From: Bacteroides ovatus
GTDB taxonomy: Bacteria; Bacteroidota; Bacteroidia; Bacteroidales; Bacteroidaceae
Direction: 5' to 3'
NCBI GenBank assembly: GCA_030844565.1
Contig: JAUUNK010000074.1
Coordinates: forward strand, 1 to 21,470
DNA length: 21,470 nucleotides
Part shown: in pieces, positions 9,495 to 15,663 of the stretch
How positions within the stretch are numbered: position 1 is the first letter of the stretch
How the letters are laid out: each line of letters opens with the position of its first letter
Made by a program: the position numbers and the translations under genes
Notes under the pieces: generated by a model
The model's input: the letters and a program-made list of their open reading frames with translations, nothing else
What the model was told of the DNA's origin: nothing
The model's database searches: none

Positions 9495-12091
9495 AAAGAG
9501 TAGCATTCACTTTATGTTTAAGCATAGCGGCATTCATTGCTGTTCCGGCACAAAACGAACCTTATAAGAACCCTCAACTCTCCCCGGAAGAGCGTGCGGA
9601 GGACTTGATAGGCCGGTTGACATTGAAAGAGAAAATAGGATTGATGCAAAACTCTTCCGCCCCGGTAGAGCGTCTGGGAGTCGCTCCTTATAATTGGTGG
9701 AGCGAGGGACTGCATGGCGTTGCCCGCAATGGAGTGGCTACGGTGTTCCCGATAACCATGGGAATGGCATCCAGTTTCGACGATGAAGCGATAGAGAAGG
9801 TATATACTGCCGTCAGCGACGAAGCCCGTGCCAAGTTTCACGAGGCTCATCGCCAGGGGCGCTACGGGCGCGGCAACGAGGGACTTACTTTCTGGAATCC
9901 CAATGTGAATATTTTCCGTGACCCGCGATGGGGACGGGGACAAGAAACCTTTGGCGAAGACCCTTACCTGACTACCCGGATGGGAGTTGCCGTAGTAAAA
10001 GGCATGCAGGGGCCGGCAAATGCCAGATATGACAAAACGCATGCCTGTGCCAAGCATTATGCCGTGCATAGCGGTCCCGAATCGAAGCGGCATTCTTTTG
10101 ATGTGGAGAATCTGCCTCCCCGGGATTTATGGGAGACGTATTTGCCTGCTTTCAAAGCATTGGTGCAAGAGGCGGACGTCAAAGAAGTGATGTGTGCCTA
10201 CCAACGTTTCGAAGGTGAGCCTTGTTGTGACAGCAATCGTCTGCTGACACAGATCCTGCGGGATGAGTGGGGATATAAGCATCTGGTGGTCAGCGATTGC
10301 GGCGCTATCAGCGATTTCTTCTATAAAGGCCGCCACGAAACGCATAAAGATGCCGCAGATGCCAGCGCTTCTGCTGTAATAAACGGGACCGACCTGGAGT
10401 GTGGCGTGGAATATGCTCATCTGGAAGAAGCCGTAAAGAGGGGGCTTATCAGCGAAGAGCGTATAAATACCAGTCTGCAGCGTCTGCTGCAAGCCCGTTT
10501 TGCCTTAGGTGAGATGGACCCTGACTCCATCGTTCCCTGGAGTAAAATAGGTATTGATACGGTGGATTGCGATTCCCACAAAGAGATGGCATTGGATATG
10601 GCGCGCAAATCGATGGTATTGCTCCATAATAACGGGATACTGCCTTTGGCCAAGACGGGAACGCGCATTGCCGTCATGGGACCGAATGCCCTTGACTCCG
10701 TGATGCAGTGGGGAAATTATAAAGGAGTTCCTTCTCACACCTACACCATTCTCGAAGGCATCCGCAACAAGGTGGGTAATGTGCCTTACGAGAAAGGATG
10801 TGAATTATTGGAAAACCGGGTTTTCGATTCCCACTTTAATGAAATCTCCGGTAAAGGCGGCCCCGGACTGACGGCTACCTATTGGAATAATATGAATCTC
10901 GCAGGTGACATAGCGGCTACGCAGCAGCTTACTTCTCCGGTAAACTTGAGTAATGGCGGAAACACGGTTTATGCTACAGGCGTCGGTTTATATAACTTCA
11001 CCGCTTCTTACGAAGGAACCTTCTGCCCGAAGAAGTCGGGAGACTACACCTTAATAATTGAAGGAGATGATGGTTACCGTGTCTATGTAAACGATAAAAA
11101 GGTAATTGACTATTGGGGAGAGCATGCTGCTGCCAAAAGGGAATATACCTTGAAAGCAACGGCAGGCAAAGATTATAAGATTAAGATAGAATATATGCAG
11201 GCAGGTGCCGAAGCGGTGCTGAAATTCGATTTGGGAGTCTACCGGCAAATTCCTGCGGAGACAGTAGTAGAAAGGGTGCACGACGCTGATATTGTTATTT
11301 TCGTAGGCGGCATCTCGCCGAACTTGGAAGGAGAAGAAAAATCTTTTGTGAATTGTCCCGGCTTTGTGGGCGGAGACCGCACCGATATTGAGCTCCCCCG
11401 GGTGCAACGTGAGATTCTTCAAGCATTGAAAAAGGCAGGTAAGAAGGTTGTTTTCGTTAACTGTTCCGGTTCGGCAGTTGCTTTGGTTCCCGAGGTAAAG
11501 TCGTGCGATGCCATCTTGCAGGCATGGTATCCCGGACAGGCGGGCGGACTGGCTGTTGCGGACGTCCTGTTCGGTGACTTCAACCCGAGCGGCAAGTTGC
11601 CCGTAACCTTTTATAAGAATACGGCGCAATTGCCCGACTTTGAAGATTATAGCATGAAGGGACGTACTTACAGGTATATGGCGGAAGCTCCGTTGTTCCC
11701 CTTCGGTTACGGATTGAGTTACACTACTTTCTCTCTCTCCAAAGGCCGTTTAGACAAGAACTCCGTTACTGCCGGGAAAGGTGTGAATTTCAAGGTCAAT
11801 GTGAAAAATACGGGTAAAAGGGATGGTGCCGAAGTTGTCCAAGTATACGTCCGCCGGGTGGGTGACAAAGAAGGGCCTCTGAAGAGTTTGCGTGCCTTTC
11901 GCCGTGTCTTCCTCAAAGCAGGGGAATCCCGCACGGTGTCTATCGACCTCTTGCCGGATACATTTGAATTTTTTGATTCCGGCACGAATACGATGCGTAT
12001 CCTCCCCGGGAAATATGAGATTCTGTATGGCAATAGCTCGGAGGCGGCTATGAAGAATACAATAAGCGTGGCACTTACGCCTTCTGAATAA
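9491..12091 (+). CDS. GH3 glycoside hydrolase with PA14 domain (beta-xylosidase/beta-glucosidase type)
   Basis: An 866-residue exported GH3 enzyme; signal peptide likely cleaved after VPA near residue 20. The TIM barrel has 'YNWWSEGLHGVARNG', common in xylan beta-xylosidase-like GH3 members, then 'FWNPNVNIFRDPRWGRGQETFGEDP', 'KHYAVHSGPE' and nucleophile Asp269 in 'VVSDCGAISDF'. A PA14 domain (about 457-585, 'LTATYWNN' and 'GDYTLIIEGDDGYRVYVNDKK') interrupts the second domain, followed by the 'ISPNLEGEE' acid/base region (Glu613-Glu616) and 'GGDRTDIELP'. An FnIII-like domain closes the protein. It shares layout with the preceding GH3 but has a different active-site neighbourhood, so the two probably act on different sugars or linkages. 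Its 3' end overlaps the convergent helicase gene by 17 bp; no hairpin terminator was seen. Confidence 0.93.
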   Translation: MKRVAFTLCLSIAAFIAVPAQNEPYKNPQLSPEERAEDLIGRLTLKEKIGLMQNSSAPVERLGVAPYNWWSEGLHGVARNGVATVFPITMGMASSFDDEAIEKVYTAVSDEARAKFHEAHRQGRYGRGNEGLTFWNPNVNIFRDPRWGRGQETFGEDPYLTTRMGVAVVKGMQGPANARYDKTHACAKHYAVHSGPESKRHSFDVENLPPRDLWETYLPAFKALVQEADVKEVMCAYQRFEGEPCCDSNRLLTQILRDEWGYKHLVVSDCGAISDFFYKGRHETHKDAADASASAVINGTDLECGVEYAHLEEAVKRGLISEERINTSLQRLLQARFALGEMDPDSIVPWSKIGIDTVDCDSHKEMALDMARKSMVLLHNNGILPLAKTGTRIAVMGPNALDSVMQWGNYKGVPSHTYTILEGIRNKVGNVPYEKGCELLENRVFDSHFNEISGKGGPGLTATYWNNMNLAGDIAATQQLTSPVNLSNGGNTVYATGVGLYNFTASYEGTFCPKKSGDYTLIIEGDDGYRVYVNDKKVIDYWGEHAAAKREYTLKATAGKDYKIKIEYMQAGAEAVLKFDLGVYRQIPAETVVERVHDADIVIFVGGISPNLEGEEKSFVNCPGFVGGDRTDIELPRVQREILQALKKAGKKVVFVNCSGSAVALVPEVKSCDAILQAWYPGQAGGLAVADVLFGDFNPSGKLPVTFYKNTAQLPDFEDYSMKGRTYRYMAEAPLFPFGYGLSYTTFSLSKGRLDKNSVTAGKGVNFKVNVKNTGKRDGAEVVQVYVRRVGDKEGPLKSLRAFRRVFLKAGESRTVSIDLLPDTFEFFDSGTNTMRILPGKYEILYGNSSEAAMKNTISVALTPSE

Positions 12092-13958
12092 ACTCATACA
12101 ACTTTTTATAGAAGGGATGCTTTGCCAGTGTGGCGGCATCCCCCAATATAACCAGTTTCATTCGTGCCCGTGTAATGGCTACGTTCATTCTCCGCAGGTC
12201 ATTTAAGAAACCTATTTGTCCCTCTTCGTTGGCACGCACCAAGCTGATAAATACGACGTCGCGCTCCTGTCCCTGGAAGCCGTCCACGGTGTTGACCGTG
12301 AGGAGATGCCGGAAAGGCCGGAAGAAGCTGTTGCCTGTTATTTTATTCCTCAAGTATTGCACTTGGGCTTTGTAGGGAGAGATAAGCCCGAAATCTATTT
12401 GCTCTTCCAGAATACGTCTTTTGCCGATTTTTAAGATATAGGCTTCCAATTCTTGCAGCAGGAGGTCGGCTTCCGGTTTATTGATGCGGCCGAAGCTTTC
12501 GCCTACAAATTCCTCGTGAAATTCCATTCCGGAAGTGTCAATCCATGACAGAGGGGTATCGAAGTCGAGGATACCGCGGTGGCGTACTTCGGGAGCAGCT
12601 TCCAACTCTCCGTGGTAGAACCATTCGGAGGGAAATTTCATGATGGCGGCATGCATCCGGTATTGCATCTTGAGCAGAGAGACGGATGCGGGTTTGCGCT
12701 GCACAATCTTTTCCATCAACGTATGCCCCAACCCTCCCCGAATGGCCTCTATGCACTTCACGGTAGGAGGCAATTGGCAATGGTCGCCTGCCAGAATTAC
12801 CCGGTCTGCCTTGCGGATGGCAATCCAGCAAGCCGCTTCCAGTGCCTGGGCGGCTTCGTCGATAAAGAGGGTGGGGAAGCGGCGCCCGTTTAAGAGGCGG
12901 TGGTTGCTGCTCACCAGGGTGGAAGCGATGACCCGCGCTCCGTCGAACAAGTCCGCATTGATTTGTATTTCCAGTTCCGTGGCACGGTCGCGCAGGCGGC
13001 TCAGGTGGCTGCGCAGCCCTTCCCGTTCTTGATAGCTTCCTCTTCTCATCTTGTTTCCCGCTTCACGGATAGCTTTCCGGATACCCCACAATTCGGGATA
13101 GGCAGGATGACTTTCGAAACGCCGTTCGTAGGTGAAAGAGAGCATCTTGTCATTTACCCGGCTGGGATTTCCGATGCGGAGGACCGCTATGCCCCGGTCC
13201 ACCAGTTTTTCGCTGATCCAGTCCACAGCGGTGTTGCTTTGGGCACACACCAGCACCTGCGGTTCGCGGTGGAGAGTTTCGTAGATAGCTTCTACGAGGG
13301 TGGTTGTCTTCCCTGTTCCCGGGGGACCGTGCACGATGGCTACTTCTCTGGCGCACAATACTTTGTTGACAGCCGCCTCTTGCGTAGGGTTCAGCCAGGG
13401 GAAACGAACCGGATAGAGTTGGCGGAATCCCGGCTCTGCCGTGCCCAGCAGGGTGTCACGCAATTCTGCAAGGCGGTTGCCTTTGGCGCGTATCGTGTCT
13501 TCGAGGGCTTCAAACATGGTGCGGTAGGAAGTCTCATCAAAATAAAGTTGCACCCCTATCACAGGTTCGGCTTGTAGCTCAAGCAAGGCTCCGGCACCCG
13601 GTAGCACCACTACCATCCGCTCTTCATCGGCGTAGCTTACGGTTGCTATCGAGCTCATATAAGCCACTTTACCATCGAAAGATTGACGGAAAAAACACAC
13701 CGGCCGCCCGAACTCAAAAGCATGTTCGATGTCTTTGTCTGTAGTCCGGGTAATCTCTATAACAAGTTGGTTGAGTGAGTTATAGTAGCTTCGTCCGGGA
13801 CTTGCAGGATACCAGCAAAGCCCTCTTTTCACTTTGCGGGCAACACCCATCGCTTCCGTTTGGCGTTTAAATTCTTCTTTCTCGTACTCGTATTCCATCC
13901 GCAGCAAAAGCTGTTGTTGCTGGAGGTCGGCAAGAGGAGATATGGGGGGCGTATTCAT
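12075..13958 (-). CDS. Upf1-like superfamily 1 helicase (AAA_11/AAA_12)
   Basis: A 627-residue SF1 helicase of the Upf1/IGHMBP2 (SMUBP-2)-like group, translocating on DNA or RNA at the cost of ATP; the exact substrate is unknown. Visible motifs: Q-motif region 'PWLNPTQEAAVNKVL', Walker A GPPGTGKTT (211-219), motif Ia 'CAQSNTAVD', Walker B DEAAQ (from Asp367), motif III 'LAGDHCQLPPTV', motif IV 'QYRMH' (from Gln432), motif V 'VDGFQGQERDVV' and motif VI 'RRMNVAITRAR'. The start at 13958 is preferred over an in-frame ATG at 14045: a promoter-like TATCTTTG box at 13982-13989 lies between the two, and the extra residues would merely translate the GC-rich repeats. It is the second gene on this strand, after the DUF4373 gene, and converges on the PUL. 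Confidence 0.93.
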   Translation of the reverse strand: MNTPPISPLADLQQQQLLLRMEYEYEKEEFKRQTEAMGVARKVKRGLCWYPASPGRSYYNSLNQLVIEITRTTDKDIEHAFEFGRPVCFFRQSFDGKVAYMSSIATVSYADEERMVVVLPGAGALLELQAEPVIGVQLYFDETSYRTMFEALEDTIRAKGNRLAELRDTLLGTAEPGFRQLYPVRFPWLNPTQEAAVNKVLCAREVAIVHGPPGTGKTTTLVEAIYETLHREPQVLVCAQSNTAVDWISEKLVDRGIAVLRIGNPSRVNDKMLSFTYERRFESHPAYPELWGIRKAIREAGNKMRRGSYQEREGLRSHLSRLRDRATELEIQINADLFDGARVIASTLVSSNHRLLNGRRFPTLFIDEAAQALEAACWIAIRKADRVILAGDHCQLPPTVKCIEAIRGGLGHTLMEKIVQRKPASVSLLKMQYRMHAAIMKFPSEWFYHGELEAAPEVRHRGILDFDTPLSWIDTSGMEFHEEFVGESFGRINKPEADLLLQELEAYILKIGKRRILEEQIDFGLISPYKAQVQYLRNKITGNSFFRPFRHLLTVNTVDGFQGQERDVVFISLVRANEEGQIGFLNDLRRMNVAITRARMKLVILGDAATLAKHPFYKKLYEFIQKA

Positions 13959-13981
13959 TCTTTTTCGATGTTTAGGAGGTG

Positions 13982-13989
13982 CAAAGATA
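13982..13989 (-). promoter_or_regulatory. Predicted -7 promoter box for the helicase gene
   Basis: On the minus strand the sequence reads TATCTTTG followed by CACC, an exact match to the Bacteroides TAnnTTTG -7 element, 23 bp upstream of the helicase ATG. No clear -33 TTTG is seen; an A8 run and the first CCCGGGG repeat unit lie where it would be expected. Its position supports translation starting at 13958 and not at 14045. Confidence 0.6.
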
Positions 13990-13997
13990 TGTTTTTT

Positions 13998-14130
13998 TTC
14001 ATCCCGGGGCTGGAACTCCCTTAGCCCGGGGGTTACAAAATTCATCCCGGGGATCGGACCACTTCATCCCCGGGGTTACGGAGACTGAGCCCGGGGATGA
14101 AAACACACTTCCGGGGAGCTGGTGAATCTC
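13998..14130. repeat. Iteron-like array of six CCCGGGG-core units
   Basis: Six copies of a core, five CCCGGGG and a last degenerate TCCGGGG, start at 14003, 14025, 14046, 14069, 14090 and 14110, giving spacings of 22, 21, 23, 21 and 20 bp (about two turns of DNA). Units 1, 3 and 4 share the longer form TTCATCCCGGGG (unit 4 with one extra C), and unit 5 carries the same motif on the opposite strand (TTCATCCCCGGG). Units 2 and 4 share GGGGTTAC after the core. The spacing is not a multiple of three, so this is a DNA- or RNA-level repeat and not a peptide repeat. It starts just upstream of the helicase promoter box and runs into the 3' end of the DUF4373 gene. Confidence 0.8.
14063..14101. repeat. 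Perfect 12-bp inverted repeat spanning the DUF4373 stop codon
   Basis: TTCATCCCCGGG (14063-14074) and CCCGGGGATGAA (14090-14101) are perfect reverse complements separated by 15 bp. They are repeat units 4 and 5 of the array in opposite orientation. The TAA stop of the DUF4373 gene (14076-14078 on this strand) lies in the loop. As RNA this would be a very stable stem but lacks a following U-run, so it is not a canonical intrinsic terminator. Confidence 0.8.
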
Positions 14131-14729
14131 TTGGAAGAATGCCGCGTACCGAAGCTATGCCGATGGGACGGTATTGGTGGAGGTAACTCGTTTTCCCGAT
14201 TATTTAAAACAGCAGCAGCGGCGGTGGTAGTTTCTTCTTCAATACTGTTGCTGCTGTTGTATTCAACAGTAGTAACAGTATTATTCTTTTCTTCTCTTTT
14301 CCTCTCTTTGGTTAATTTGGGTTTTTCGCCCGTGGTGGCGGGCGTTTCAGGCGTTTTGCGAATCTTCTTCGGACGTCCTCCTTTTTTTCCGTTTTCTGCG
14401 TTTGCTTTCCATCGTTTTTCGAGCGGTTCCATCACCCGGTCGAGGTAAGGAGAACGGAAAGTCTGAACCTCTTCGTTTATCTCAAAAAGACCAAAATCAA
14501 GCAATACCTGCAACACTATTTCTTTCCTTACTTGGTGCCTCTGGCAAAAAGCTTTCAGGCAAGGTTCTGAATACGAGGCTTCATATTCATCCTTTATCCG
14601 GAGGTGCAATAATAGCATCATGTAGATTCCGAAAGCTTCAGCCGGATTTTCCAGCATCATCATCATGGTAACGACCTGGTCATCTCCCAAGTATTGTACT
14701 TCCAGATTGAAATATTGTTCTTTTTTCAT
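14076..14729 (-). CDS. DUF4373 (Lin1244/Lin1753-like N-terminal domain) protein
   Basis: A 217-residue protein. Residues 1-115 match the pattern of the Lin1244/Lin1753-like domain: an N-terminal 'YFNLEVQYLGDD', 'AFGIYMMLLLHLRIKDEY', a winged-helix-like stretch, then 'TFRSPYLDRVMEPLEKRWKANAENGKKGGRPKK', with the GKKGGRPKK basic motif typical of the family. Members occur as phage or plasmid replisome-organiser-like proteins and as stand-alone genes in Bacteroides chromosomes; this one has no visible phage neighbours. After about residue 125 the sequence is low complexity (Lys/Glu-, then Ser/Thr/Asn/Ala-rich). The last 30 residues (His/Ser/Arg-rich) look non-conserved and are partly encoded by the GC-rich repeat array; the stop codon lies inside an inverted repeat. 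The tail may be a by-product of DNA-level constraint. Function is inferred as DNA binding. Confidence 0.8.
   Translation of the reverse strand: MKKEQYFNLEVQYLGDDQVVTMMMMLENPAEAFGIYMMLLLHLRIKDEYEASYSEPCLKAFCQRHQVRKEIVLQVLLDFGLFEINEEVQTFRSPYLDRVMEPLEKRWKANAENGKKGGRPKKIRKTPETPATTGEKPKLTKERKREEKNNTVTTVEYNSSNSIEEETTTAAAAVLNNRENELPPPIPSHRHSFGTRHSSKRFTSSPEVCFHPRAQSP
14241..14282. repeat. Long near-perfect palindrome inside the DUF4373 gene
   Basis: Arms aatactgttgctgctgttg (14241-14259) and caacagtagtaacagtatt (14264-14282) are 19 bp each with only two mismatches and a 4-bp centre (tatt). On the plus strand the two mismatches are G-T wobble pairs; on the coding (minus) strand they are C-A mismatches. 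The region encodes the low-complexity NNTVTTVEYNSSNSIE part of the protein. Confidence 0.8.
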
Positions 14730-14743
14730 TAAAGAGTTTATTA

Positions 14744-14771
14744 GCGGAAATACGGTGCATCCCGTTTCCGC
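14744..14771 (-). promoter_or_regulatory. Stem-loop in the DUF4373 gene leader
   Basis: GCGGAAA-ta-CGG and CCG-TTTCCGC pair around a short loop, with a 2-nt bulge. The right arm begins just downstream of the predicted -7 box on the minus strand, so the stem would form at or near the 5' end of the mRNA, ending 15 bases before the ATG. It could stabilise the 5' end or serve as an operator. Confidence 0.45.
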
Positions 14772-14774
14772 CCG

Positions 14775-14782
14775 TAAAGATA
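14775..14782 (-). promoter_or_regulatory. Predicted -7 promoter box for the DUF4373 gene
   Basis: The minus strand reads TATCTTTA, one mismatch from the Bacteroides TAnnTTTG -7 consensus, 45 bp upstream of the ATG. No convincing -33 element was seen. Confidence 0.45.
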
Positions 14783-14805
14783 CGGAAAAAGATTGGATAA
14801 TTAAA

Positions 14806-14817
14806 GGCGAATTCGCC
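14806..14817. promoter_or_regulatory. Candidate operator GGCGAATTCGCC between divergent promoters
   Basis: A perfect 12-bp palindrome centred at 14811.5, about 30 bp upstream of both the plus-strand -7 box (14842) and the minus-strand -7 box (14782). A GAATTC-centred palindrome lies at the identical distance from the copA -7 box. The binding protein is inferred to be the adjacent HMA-AraC regulator. Confidence 0.45.
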
Positions 14818-14841
14818 CCCTATTATATCATTTTTATTTAT

Positions 14842-14849
14842 TATTTTTG
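14842..14849 (+). promoter_or_regulatory. Predicted -7 promoter box for the HMA-AraC regulator gene
   Basis: TATTTTTG matches TAnnTTTG exactly and is followed by CATC. It predicts a transcript starting near 14856 with a leader of roughly 120 nt before the regulator ATG. A clear -33 TTTG is not present. Confidence 0.55.
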
Positions 14850-14883
14850 CATCTACATCAGAAGAGTGCAGGCAATCTTCGAG

Positions 14884-14952
14884 ATGGCTCTGCCATTTGG
14901 AAAACCCATAGGTTTTTGGTCTGCCGGAGAAGATGGCTTCGTGTTAAAATAA
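14884..14952 (+). CDS. Possible 22-residue leader ORF
   Basis: An ATG-to-TAA frame of 22 codons (MALPFGKPIGFWSAGEDGFVLK) lies wholly within the predicted leader of the regulator gene, ending 24 bp before its ATG. It has no cysteine or histidine, so it is not an obvious metal-binding peptide, and no strong ribosome binding site precedes it. A short ORF like this may be chance; it is listed because it fills the leader and would end just upstream of a strong Shine-Dalgarno. Confidence 0.2.
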   Translation: MALPFGKPIGFWSAGEDGFVLK

Positions 14953-14964
14953 GTTATATAATGC

Positions 14965-14970
14965 AGGAGG
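14965..14970 (+). promoter_or_regulatory. Strong Shine-Dalgarno AGGAGG before the regulator
   Basis: AGGAGG lies 6 bases before ATG 14977 and 9 bases before ATG 14980. Such a perfect Shine-Dalgarno is unusual among the other genes of this window, which have A/T-rich leaders. It does not decide between the two adjacent ATGs. Confidence 0.6.
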
Positions 14971-14976
14971 GAAGAG

Positions 14977-15561
14977 ATGATGAAGAAACTTCAGCAAGGA
15001 AATTTGCTTTATATTAAGAACATGGTGTGCAACCGCTGCATCATGGTGGTGGAAGAACAACTGAAAGCATTGGGATTATCTCCGCTTTCGGTGGAACTGG
15101 GAGTGGTGACTCTTCCCGGACCCTTGGAAGACTGTATGCTGGTTCCGGTAAAGAATGCTTTGGAAGCCATGGGTTTTGAGTTGATAGACGATCGCCGTAC
15201 GCGCCTGGTGGAGCAGCTGAAAACTGCCGTCATTCAACTGGTGCATCACAACGACGGTCAACTGAAAATGAACCTGTCCGACTATCTCACGGAAACCCTG
15301 CACGCGGACTATAGTTCGCTGAGCAAGCTCTTTTCCGAGGTGGCGGGCATTACGCTTGAAAAGTATTTCATTGCCCAGAAGGTAGAGCGGGTGAAGGAAC
15401 TGCTTGTCTACGACGAATTGTCGTTGAACGAGATTGCCGATAAGCTCAACTATTCCAGCGTTGCCCACCTCAGCTCTCAGTTCAAGGCTGTGACAGGGCT
15501 CACTCCCCGGCATTTTAAGCAGATTGGAGCCGGGCGCCGGAAACCGCTGGACCGGGTATAA
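14977..15561 (+). CDS. HMA-AraC fusion regulator, predicted copper sensor
   Basis: A 194-residue cytoplasmic protein with two parts. Residues about 9-73 resemble a heavy-metal-associated (HMA) domain: 'YIKNMVCNRCIMVVEEQLKALG' with the CxxC pair Cys18/Cys21, and 'VKNALEAMGFELID' as the last helix-strand; Cys53 is a third cysteine. Residues about 95-185 are an AraC-type double helix-turn-helix: 'LSDYLTETLHADYSSLSKLFSEVAGITLEKYF', then 'LSLNEIADKLNYSSVAHLSSQFKAVTGLTPRHFKQ'. No usual AraC sugar-binding cupin is present; the HMA domain takes the sensor position. It precedes a Cu+ ATPase gene by 102 bp on the same strand, so it is inferred to sense Cu+ directly through the CxxC site and control the exporter. 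Whether metal activates or releases it cannot be told. An alternative start is ATG 14980. Confidence 0.85.
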   Translation: MMKKLQQGNLLYIKNMVCNRCIMVVEEQLKALGLSPLSVELGVVTLPGPLEDCMLVPVKNALEAMGFELIDDRRTRLVEQLKTAVIQLVHHNDGQLKMNLSDYLTETLHADYSSLSKLFSEVAGITLEKYFIAQKVERVKELLVYDELSLNEIADKLNYSSVAHLSSQFKAVTGLTPRHFKQIGAGRRKPLDRV

Positions 15562-15585
15562 GACCGGAATCTTATAAATTATATC

Positions 15586-15595
15586 CAGAATTCTG
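15586..15595. promoter_or_regulatory. Candidate operator CAGAATTCTG upstream of copA
   Basis: A perfect 10-bp palindrome centred at 15590.5, 30.5 bp before the first base of the copA -7 box. This matches the spacing of the GGCGAATTCGCC palindrome in the regulator's own promoter; the two share only the GAATTC core. Confidence 0.4.
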
Positions 15596-15620
15596 TAACA
15601 GGAAGGGGAACTTTCCGGCG

Positions 15621-15628
15621 TAACTTTG
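15621..15628 (+). promoter_or_regulatory. Predicted -7 promoter box for copA
   Basis: TAACTTTG followed by CAGC matches TAnnTTTG exactly and lies 36 bp upstream of the copA ATG. It implies that the ATPase can be transcribed separately from the regulator gene. The -33 region has no clear TTTG, which fits an activator-dependent promoter but does not prove it. Confidence 0.6.
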
Positions 15629-15663
15629 CAGCAGTAGTAAAAACAATAAGGTAATTAAGAAAG

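Noticed and set aside
13959..14045. N-terminal extension of the helicase from ATG 14045
   Set aside because: The extra 29 residues translate the GC-rich repeat units, and a good promoter -7 box lies downstream of that ATG, so the start at 13958 is more likely.
13998..14130. CRISPR array
   Set aside because: The shared cores are only 7-13 bp, the gaps about 14 bp, one unit is inverted, and no cas gene is nearby.
14200..14290. Trinucleotide-rich stretch as a phase-variable tract
   Set aside because: The units are mixed (cag, gcg, tct, gta) with no long uniform run, and slippage by three would not shift the frame.
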